From: an uncultured Collinsella sp.
GTDB taxonomy: Bacteria > Actinomycetota > Coriobacteriia > Coriobacteriales > Coriobacteriaceae
Direction: 5' to 3'
Assembly (NCBI GenBank): GCA_959020035.1
Contig: CAUEQX010000067.1
Span: 1 to 9,514, forward strand
Length of the DNA: 9,514 nt
Part shown: positions 1-5,356 of the stretch, piece by piece
Numbering within the stretch: position 1 is the first letter of the stretch
How the letters are laid out: every line of letters starts with the position of its first letter
Notes under the pieces: generated by a model
Databases searched by the model: none
What the model saw: only the letters and a program-made list of their open reading frames with translations
Told to the model about the DNA's origin: nothing
Made by a program: the position numbers and the translations under genes

Positions 1-52
1 CCCCCACTCATAAGCCTTAAGTCGGTGGGCTGATGTGTTGCATCCCTGAGGG

Positions 53-1189
53 CTACAAGGTTGAAATGAAGGTGGACAGGCGGCGGAGGCCTTCGTCCAG
101 GTTTTCGTCGGAGACGCAGTAGCTTAGGCGGATGTGGCCTTCGGTTCCGAAACAGTCGCCCGGGACTAGGGCTACGTTTGCCTCTTTGATGGCTTTGATG
201 CAGAAGTCTTCGCTGGTTAGGCCGAACTTTTTGATGCTCGGGAAAGTGTAGAAGGCTCCTGCGGGCTCTACTACGTCGAGGCCCATGGCGTCTAAGGCCG
301 CGAGTACGCGTTCGCGACGGGCTCGGTAGACGTTGAGCATAGGGGTGGGGTCGACGGTGAGGGCTCGGGCTGCGGCGTCCATCTCGAAGGAGACGGCGCT
401 CGATACTAAGTATTGGTGGGCCTTTACGATCTCGGCGATAACGGGGGCTGCGGCTGCGAGCCAGCCCAAGCGCCAGCCGGTCATGGCCCAGGGCTTGGAG
501 AAGCTCTCGATGACGACCGTCTGCTCACGCAGCTCCGGGTGACGCTGGGCAAAGCGCTCGTAGCCATCCACATAAACCAGGCGGTTGTATACGTCGTCGC
601 AGACCACGTAGATGCCCGCCTCCTCCGCCACGCGCGCCACGGCGTCGAGCGACGCCGTGTTGAGGATGCAACCCGTAGGATTGTTGGGCGAGCAGATGAC
701 GATGGCCTTGGTCGCCGGCGTCACGTAAGCACGAAGTGCGTCCTCGTCAATCTGGAATTGCGCAGGCTCCGTATCCAAAAAGACCGCCTTGGCGTGATTG
801 GCCACGACGATGCTCTCGTACAGGCCAAAGGCCGGCGTGGGGATAATGACCTCGTCGCCGGGGTTGAGCATAGCCATGAATGCTGCCGACAGGGCCTCGG
901 TCGCACCGTCGGTCAGAATGACCTCGTCCGCCGAAAACGTAAGGCCCGCATCCCCCATGTAGGCAGATAACGCCTCACGCAGGGCGGGGCGACCGTTGTT
1001 GGGCGGATAGTGCGTGTCACCGCGGTCCAGTGCGGCGGTCACCTCGGCGCTAATCACATCGGGCGTGGGAAAATCGGGCTCGCCAAGCGCAAGCGCGATG
1101 CACCCCGGGTGCTGGGCGGCGAGCGCGTTAATCCGGCGGATGCCGGAGGGCTTGAGCGTGGCAAGCGAGGTATTCATGGGCAGACGCAT
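53..1189 (-). CDS. Pyridoxal-phosphate class I/II aminotransferase
   Basis: This 378-residue protein is a cytoplasmic fold-type I aminotransferase, of the usual length for the aspartate/aromatic aminotransferase family. Visible motifs are the substrate/PLP loop NNPTG (residues 169-173, N170), CDDVY (197-201, with the Asp that pairs with the PLP pyridine nitrogen), the Schiff-base lysine K232 in SFSKPWAMTGWRLGW, and the carboxylate-binding arginine R354 in HIRLSYC. It should transfer an amino group between an amino acid and a 2-oxo acid; the exact substrate cannot be read from sequence. The start at 1189 is preceded by AAAGGA 6 nt upstream, which favours it over the in-frame Met four codons later. 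It is transcribed divergently from the gene at 1283 with a 93-bp gap. Codon usage changes sharply inside the gene: before about position 455 (residue 245) there are no GAA and almost no GTA codons, while the C-terminal third uses GTA, GAA and CTA and has no GTG or ACG. Confidence 0.93.
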   Translation of the reverse strand: MRLPMNTSLATLKPSGIRRINALAAQHPGCIALALGEPDFPTPDVISAEVTAALDRGDTHYPPNNGRPALREALSAYMGDAGLTFSADEVILTDGATEALSAAFMAMLNPGDEVIIPTPAFGLYESIVVANHAKAVFLDTEPAQFQIDEDALRAYVTPATKAIVICSPNNPTGCILNTASLDAVARVAEEAGIYVVCDDVYNRLVYVDGYERFAQRHPELREQTVVIESFSKPWAMTGWRLGWLAAAAPVIAEIVKAHQYLVSSAVSFEMDAAARALTVDPTPMLNVYRARRERVLAALDAMGLDVVEPAGAFYTFPSIKKFGLTSEDFCIKAIKEANVALVPGDCFGTEGHIRLSYCVSDENLDEGLRRLSTFISTL

Positions 1190-1282
1190 GGCGTTCCTTT
1201 CGTAAGGGTTGCACTAGGATAGCGCGGCGGGGCGCCGCCAGACGGTGTAACCTAAACGGAAACCAACCGGAAAGGAGGCGGC

Positions 1283-1936
1283 ATGGAGACGACCGCGCGC
1301 GGCGATGTACCAAAAACGTTGCAAACCATTGCGTATATCAGCATTCCCGATAGCGCCGATCTTGAGTTTTTGCTTTGGGACCTGCAGGATGCCATCGCCG
1401 CCTATGCTCAGCTTTCTGGCACCGCGCTCCCCCGCCCGGTCGATTTGGGGGTGGATGATGCCGGTGCAGTCGATGGCATAGTGCTCGCTGTTGATGATGC
1501 ACTTGATGATGAGGCCATGATCGCTGTCGAGCAGATACTCGATCGCTTTGGCGGTACGGGAACGCGTGTCTATGCCGTGATTCGAACCGCACAAGAGGGC
1601 GCTGAACAGGCGCGTGGGGCCGCCGTTCGTCTGCACAAGGCATGCGAACGCCAGGGCCAATTGTGGTGTGGCGGCGTTGTCATCTGCGCCGGCAGCGGCA
1701 TTGCGGCGCTTCGTCGCTCCCCGCGCATGGGACTCTTGCGACGACCGTTTTCGGAGGCCATGGACAAGCTCGTGGGCGCCATTCGCATGGGGTGTTCCGT
1801 CGAACACGCGCAGAAGCTCGGTGGCGCAGCAACGGGCGGCGCCGACACCGACGGCATGGTACGCGCCGAGCCTGCACTGCCCACACCGATCTGGCACGCC
1901 GTTATGAGACGTCTTGCCAAACACTCAAACTGCTAA
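1283..1936 (+). CDS. Uncharacterised protein, possible flavodoxin-like fold
   Basis: I do not firmly recognise this 217-residue protein. It is very likely a real gene: ATG is preceded by a strong AAAGGAGG site at 1271-1278, and the reading frame runs unbroken to a stop overlapping the convergent neighbour. The middle region (about residues 62-140) has alternating hydrophobic strands and helices: GIVLAVDD (65-72), RVYAVIRT (95-102), then an Ala-rich helix and GQLWCGGVVICAGSGI (125-140). The segment PRMGLLRRPFSEAMDKLVGAIRMG (147-170) follows. The order strand, helix with a 'C-E-x-x-G' turn, 'GGV-x-x-G-x-G', then 'R/P-x-S-x-A-x-x-x-L-x-x-x-I-R-x-G' recalls small flavodoxin-like or NADPH-FMN-reductase-like hypothetical proteins of gut Firmicutes, but the N-terminal FMN phosphate loop usual in flavodoxins is not evident. 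No signal peptide or membrane segment is seen, so it is probably cytoplasmic. The C-terminal 40 residues look low in structure. Function is unknown. Confidence 0.8.
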   Translation: METTARGDVPKTLQTIAYISIPDSADLEFLLWDLQDAIAAYAQLSGTALPRPVDLGVDDAGAVDGIVLAVDDALDDEAMIAVEQILDRFGGTGTRVYAVIRTAQEGAEQARGAAVRLHKACERQGQLWCGGVVICAGSGIAALRRSPRMGLLRRPFSEAMDKLVGAIRMGCSVEHAQKLGGAATGGADTDGMVRAEPALPTPIWHAVMRRLAKHSNC

Positions 1937-2502
1937 ATCGAAGAAGCCCGCCAATCGGCGGCGCCGTTCCAACGCTCAACAAGACGCTCCAGGCGCCAGG
2001 CGGCATTGGCGGGACTTGTCGAGGGCAGGACGATGGCAGGCAGCCCGGTGCGTTCTTGTAGATAGCGCTTGTAGAGCCGGCCAGCTGTACCACCGTTGCA
2101 TATCACCTGCTCAATGGGAGCTGCGCCGGTAATGCGCTCGATATGTGCCGGCACAACGTTGCGAATGCTCGCGTCACTCGAGCCCTTAATGTCGCAGCTC
2201 TCGATCACATCCCACAGGGCCACGCCGCCGTTCAGCAGCATGGATCGCTTGGCGACAATCGAGGCGTCGAGCGTCGCGGGCTCACCGCCTGCCAAAGGGT
2301 CACCCTCGTTGGGCGGCACGGGCACGCCAAGGCACGCGGCCATCACGCGCCAAAAACGATTCTGAGGGTTGCCGTAGTAGAAGGCATTGGCACGCGAGAG
2401 CACCGAGGGAAACGACCCCAGCACCAAAACGCGCGAGTGCCGGTCGAACACGGGCTCAAACCCATGCTCAATATGTTGATAGCCCTCGTCAAACGTTGCC
2501 AT
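1933..2502 (-). CDS. DNA-deoxyinosine (hypoxanthine) glycosylase, UDG superfamily
   Basis: This 189-residue protein belongs to the uracil-DNA glycosylase superfamily, in the branch annotated as DNA-deoxyinosine glycosylase (family 6 type). It would remove deaminated purine or pyrimidine bases, mainly hypoxanthine, to start base excision repair. The diagnostic pieces are LGSFPS (28-33, first active-site motif), YGNPQNRFW (43-51), ALWDVIESCDIKGSSD (95-110) and the DNA-intercalating loop LPSTSPAN (159-166). There are no clustered cysteines for an iron-sulfur cluster, which argues against UDG families 4 and 5. Length is normal for the family. The ATG lies 3 bases after the stop of the GH13 gene and its GAGGG ribosome site lies inside that gene, so the two are probably co-transcribed and translationally coupled. 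Its TAG stop overlaps by 4 bases the TAA of the convergent gene ending at 1936, leaving no room for a separate terminator. Confidence 0.9.
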   Translation of the reverse strand: MATFDEGYQHIEHGFEPVFDRHSRVLVLGSFPSVLSRANAFYYGNPQNRFWRVMAACLGVPVPPNEGDPLAGGEPATLDASIVAKRSMLLNGGVALWDVIESCDIKGSSDASIRNVVPAHIERITGAAPIEQVICNGGTAGRLYKRYLQERTGLPAIVLPSTSPANAAWRLERLVERWNGAADWRASSI

Positions 2503-2505
2503 GGC

Positions 2506-3882
2506 CTAGGCCCTCAGCAGATAACGCACCTCGTAGGGCGCAAGCTCAAGCGCGCCCGTCAGCTCGACCGTGGGTGCATCGTCGACAAGCAGGTCGACAA
2601 AGGAGCCGTTGAGCTCGCCGGCGCCAAAGGTGTAAGGCTCGCCCACGGCGTTCACCGCCACGAGCACCGTCGCGTCGTCGCAGGCGCGCTCGAACAGCAG
2701 CTGCTTGTTCTGGATCACCACGTTGCGGTACGCGCCGTAGTTGAGAGCGCGTGCCGCCGCGTCGTCGGCCGAGCGCAGGTGCGCGAGCTGCGTGATGAAG
2801 GCCGTCAGCTCGTTGGGCGCGGGCTCGACGAGCGCAGGGCGAAGTGCCCAGTCGCCATCGGGGCCGCCCTTTTCGCCAGCGATTCCCCACTCGCCGCCAT
2901 AGTAGACGCACGGGATGCCCGGCATGCCAAAGAGCATGCCATAGGCGGGACGCAGGCACGACTTGTCGGTGAGGATGCTTGCCAGTCGCGGCACGTCGTG
3001 GTTGTCGACAAACGACAGCAGGTGCTTGCCGCGGTAGATGCACCAGGGATCGCCGCCAAACTGACGGTGCAGCGAGTGCGCGATCTCGAACATATTGACC
3101 GAGTTAAAGCTGGAGTACAGGCCTTTGTAGCACTCGTAGTTGGTGCAGGAGTCGAGCATCTCGTCGTTGACGATCTGGTTGTAGTCGCCGTGGAGCGTCT
3201 CACCAATCAGCACAAAGTCGGGCTTGAGCTCACGGGTAAAAGTATGCAGGCGGCGCATAAAATCGCGATCGAGCATATAGGCGACGTCCAGGCGCAGACC
3301 GTCGACGCCAAAGACTTCGGACCAGCGACGCACGGACTCAAGCAGGTAATCGACCACGGCAGGGTTTTGCAGGTTGAGCTTCACAAGCTCAAAATGGCCC
3401 TCCCAGCCCTCGTACCAAAAGCCGTCGCCGTAGCACGAGTCACCGTCAAAGCTGATGTGGAACCAGTCCTTGTAGGGCGAGTCCCACTTGCGCTCCTGCA
3501 CATCGCGGAAGGCCCAAAAGCCACGACCGACGTGGTTAAAGACAGCATCGAGCACCACACGGATGCCATGGGCGTGCAGCGTCTCGCACACGGCGGCAAA
3601 GTCGGCGTCCCCACCCAGGCGGCGGTCGATATGGCGCAGACTGCGCGTGTCGTAGCCATGGCTGTCGGATTCGAGCGGCGGGTTGATGAGCACAGCGCCA
3701 ACGCCGAGTTCCTGCAGGTAGTCGGCCCATTGGGCAATCTTCATGATGGGCGCATCGGGGTTGGGCGCGGCGTTGGCAGCCTGGGCGAGTTCATCCTCGG
3801 CGACGGGGGCGGCGTTTTCGCGCGGAGCTCCGCAGAAGCCCAGCGGATAGATCTGATAGAACGTCGTCTCGTATGCCCACAT
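2506..3882 (-). CDS. GH13 alpha-amylase family glycosidase (cytoplasmic)
   Basis: This 458-residue enzyme is a glycoside hydrolase family 13 protein that should cleave or transfer alpha-glucosidic bonds in maltodextrin-like substrates. All four conserved GH13 regions are visible: DAVFNH (112-117), GLRLDVA (195-201, nucleophile D199), the acid/base E228 in LIGETLHGD, and FVDNHD (291-296, transition-state D296). A small beta-rich C-terminal domain (about 390-458) follows the barrel. There is no signal peptide and the N-terminus begins directly with the first barrel strand (FYQIYPLGFCGAPREN), so it probably acts in the cytoplasm on imported oligosaccharides. An Ala-rich insert lies at residues 23-45. 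The start at 3882 is supported by GGGAGG at 3887-3892, 4 nt upstream. A -10-like TACAAT lies at 3918-3923, but no convincing -35 was found. It is the first gene of a two-gene unit with the DNA glycosylase. Exact specificity (cyclomaltodextrinase, neopullulanase, alpha-glucosidase) cannot be decided. Confidence 0.93.
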   Translation of the reverse strand: MWAYETTFYQIYPLGFCGAPRENAAPVAEDELAQAANAAPNPDAPIMKIAQWADYLQELGVGAVLINPPLESDSHGYDTRSLRHIDRRLGGDADFAAVCETLHAHGIRVVLDAVFNHVGRGFWAFRDVQERKWDSPYKDWFHISFDGDSCYGDGFWYEGWEGHFELVKLNLQNPAVVDYLLESVRRWSEVFGVDGLRLDVAYMLDRDFMRRLHTFTRELKPDFVLIGETLHGDYNQIVNDEMLDSCTNYECYKGLYSSFNSVNMFEIAHSLHRQFGGDPWCIYRGKHLLSFVDNHDVPRLASILTDKSCLRPAYGMLFGMPGIPCVYYGGEWGIAGEKGGPDGDWALRPALVEPAPNELTAFITQLAHLRSADDAAARALNYGAYRNVVIQNKQLLFERACDDATVLVAVNAVGEPYTFGAGELNGSFVDLLVDDAPTVELTGALELAPYEVRYLLRA

Positions 3883-3952
3883 AGCAACCTCCCGGTAAGC
3901 TCAACACAACGACATCCATTGTATGCCCGGCTTGTATCCTCTTCCCCAAAAT

Positions 3953-4020
3953 AAGTTGCGGTGGAATAGTTCCTGCTTGGGCCTTCAGAGGCCTTAAACA
4001 GGAACTATTCCACCGCAACT
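3953..4020 (-). terminator. Palindromic repeat element, copy A; likely terminator of the MFS gene
   Basis: A perfect 22-bp inverted repeat has arms at 3954-3975 and 3999-4020 and a 23-nt loop. The loop holds a nested stem, GGCCT 3980-3984 with AGGCC 3989-3993. It starts 17 nt after the MFS stop codon. Read on the minus strand, the stem is followed by ACTTATTTTG, a T-rich tract of the kind expected at an intrinsic terminator. Each arm also contains the sub-palindrome GGAA-N3-TTCC (3963-3973 on the left). The left arm plus one flanking base (23 nt, 3953-3975) recurs identically at 8095-8117, so this is a repeated element and not a one-off terminator. Confidence 0.75.
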
Positions 4021-4036
4021 GATGAGGAGGATGTGG

Positions 4037-5233
4037 CTAGGCGACGGGCTTGGCGCGGCGGATGGCTGGGAACAGTACGGTAATGGCGAGGATGACGCCC
4101 ACGACGGCAATCGCCCCGCCCACGAAGCCGATCCAAGCGATACCGGGACCCGAAACCACGGCGCCGCCGATTGCGGTGCCCGTGCCGATACCCAGATTGA
4201 ACAGACCCGAGAAGATCGACATGGCGACAGCCGACGAATCCGCGGGCGTGTACTTGATGAGCTCGGCCTGAAACGCCACGTTAAAGGCCGTGGCGCAGCA
4301 GCCCCACAGCGCGCAAACGCCAAGAACCGCGGCGAGCGACGACGCGGCAGGACCCATAAGCAGCAAGGCGACCGGTACCCCGGAGAGCGTGATAGCAAGG
4401 AACGGAAAGCGATGCCCATCGAACAGGCGGCCAAACAGCCAGCTTCCGAGCAGACCAGAGCAGCCAAACGCCGTCAGCGTCATGGTGATGGCGCCCGCAT
4501 CGACGTGCGCGACCTGCGCCAGGAAGGGCTCGATATAGCTGTAGCTTGCGTAATAGCCGGTCGCCATAAAGACCGTGACCGCGTAGAGCGCGATTAAAAA
4601 CGGGTTCTTGAGCAGCTCGGGCAGCTGCTTAACGGTAAAGCGCTCACCCGCCGGCATGGCCGGGAACACCGCCGCCTGGTACACCACCGCGGCGGCAGAA
4701 AAGGCCCCGACCACGGCGAATGTCATGCGCCAGCCCACGGCCAGCCCGATGGCGCGGCCGATCGGCAGGCCAAAGATCTGCACGATGGACGAGCCCGTGG
4801 CGATTATGCTGATGGCGAGCGCCCCATGGCGGGTGTCGACGAGGCGCGAGGCCATGATCGAGGCGACCGACCAGAACACGGCATGTGCACAGGCGACCAC
4901 CAGGCGCGCACAAACCAAAATGGGATAGGATGGCGCCAAGGCGGACAGGAACTGGCCGAGCGAGAACACGGCGAGCACGCCCAGCAGCATCCGCTTGAAC
5001 TCAAAACGTGAGGCAAACACCATGAGCGGCAGCGACAGCAGCATGACGCCCCAGGCGTAGACCGAGATCATGATGCCTGCCTGGGCCTCGGTGAGCGAGA
5101 ACGATGCGGCAATATCAGTCAGAAGACCGATGGGCATGAACTCCGACGTGTTGAATACGAACGCGCAACAGGCGAGCCCGATAAGCGGGAGCCACTGCTT
5201 GAGCGAGATGCCATCTTGTCTTGCCTGAGTCAT
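4037..5233 (-). CDS. MFS transporter, SotB-like sugar efflux (DHA1) type
   Basis: This 398-residue integral membrane protein of the major facilitator superfamily shows about twelve hydrophobic segments with a cytoplasmic loop near the middle (residues 190-205, GERFTVKQLPELLK). The N-terminal segments AFVFNTSEFMPIGLLTDIAASFSL (24-47) and GIMISVYAWGVMLLSLPLM (53-71), the motif around GLPIGRAIGLAVGWRMTF (155-172) and SYSYIEPF closely resemble, from memory, E. coli SotB/YdeA, a proton-driven exporter of sugars such as arabinose. Export of sugars, drugs or other small molecules is therefore likely; the substrate is not provable. The start at 5233 (MTQARQDG) is chosen because GGAGAGGT at 5241-5248 lies 7 nt upstream. 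An upstream in-frame TTG at 5281 lies upstream of the predicted -10 box and is rejected. It appears to be a single-gene unit with its own promoter and the palindromic terminator immediately after its stop. Confidence 0.9.
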   Translation of the reverse strand: MTQARQDGISLKQWLPLIGLACCAFVFNTSEFMPIGLLTDIAASFSLTEAQAGIMISVYAWGVMLLSLPLMVFASRFEFKRMLLGVLAVFSLGQFLSALAPSYPILVCARLVVACAHAVFWSVASIMASRLVDTRHGALAISIIATGSSIVQIFGLPIGRAIGLAVGWRMTFAVVGAFSAAAVVYQAAVFPAMPAGERFTVKQLPELLKNPFLIALYAVTVFMATGYYASYSYIEPFLAQVAHVDAGAITMTLTAFGCSGLLGSWLFGRLFDGHRFPFLAITLSGVPVALLLMGPAASSLAAVLGVCALWGCCATAFNVAFQAELIKYTPADSSAVAMSIFSGLFNLGIGTGTAIGGAVVSGPGIAWIGFVGGAIAVVGVILAITVLFPAIRRAKPVA

Positions 5234-5269
5234 GTAGGAAACCTCTCCGATTGTCTTGGGCGGTGGGCG

Positions 5270-5299
5270 ATTATATAGCAACGGCCCCGCATCCGTCAG
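5270..5299 (-). promoter_or_regulatory. Predicted promoter of the MFS gene
   Basis: On the minus strand a perfect TATAAT lies at 5270-5275. CTGACG at 5294-5299 (four of six matches to TTGACA) stands 18 bp upstream of it. The start codon is at 5233, giving a leader of about 30 nt that contains the ribosome site. The -35 element lies inside the loop of the hairpin at 5282-5315. Confidence 0.6.
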
Positions 5300-5315
5300 T
5301 ACAGATGCAGGGCCG
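5282..5315 (-). terminator. Hairpin downstream of feoAB, candidate terminator
   Basis: CGGCCC (5282-5287) pairs with GGGCCG (5310-5315), and GCATC (5289-5293) pairs with GATGC (5304-5308), with one mismatch between the two stems and a 10-nt loop. It lies about 42 nt past the feoAB stop. The minus-strand tail is TTGCTATAT, only moderately T-rich, so termination is plausible but not classic. The structure overlaps the MFS promoter, and could instead be an operator. Confidence 0.5.
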
Positions 5316-5356
5316 CAATCAACTCAATACACAGAGGTTGCGCCGTCAATAAATAG

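Noticed and set aside
1..29. Terminator hairpin after the aminotransferase (CCCAC 3-7 with GTGGG 25-29)
   Set aside because: The stem is only 5 bp with a long loop, and the T-tract cannot be judged because it would lie outside the window.
1224..1238. GCGGCG/CGCCGC hairpin between the divergent aminotransferase and 1283 genes
   Set aside because: Six GC pairs with a 3-nt loop arise easily in GC-rich DNA, and there is no clear promoter context or T-tract.
2143..3954. A plus-strand open frame of 603 codons antisense to the GH13 and glycosylase genes
   Set aside because: The opposite strand encodes two proteins with complete active-site motifs. The antisense product is rich in Arg, His, Val and Ala with no recognisable domain, as expected of a shadow frame in GC-rich DNA.
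5234..5281. TTG-initiated longer start for the MFS protein at 5281
   Set aside because: The codon lies upstream of the TATAAT box, and a good ribosome site serves the ATG at 5233 instead.
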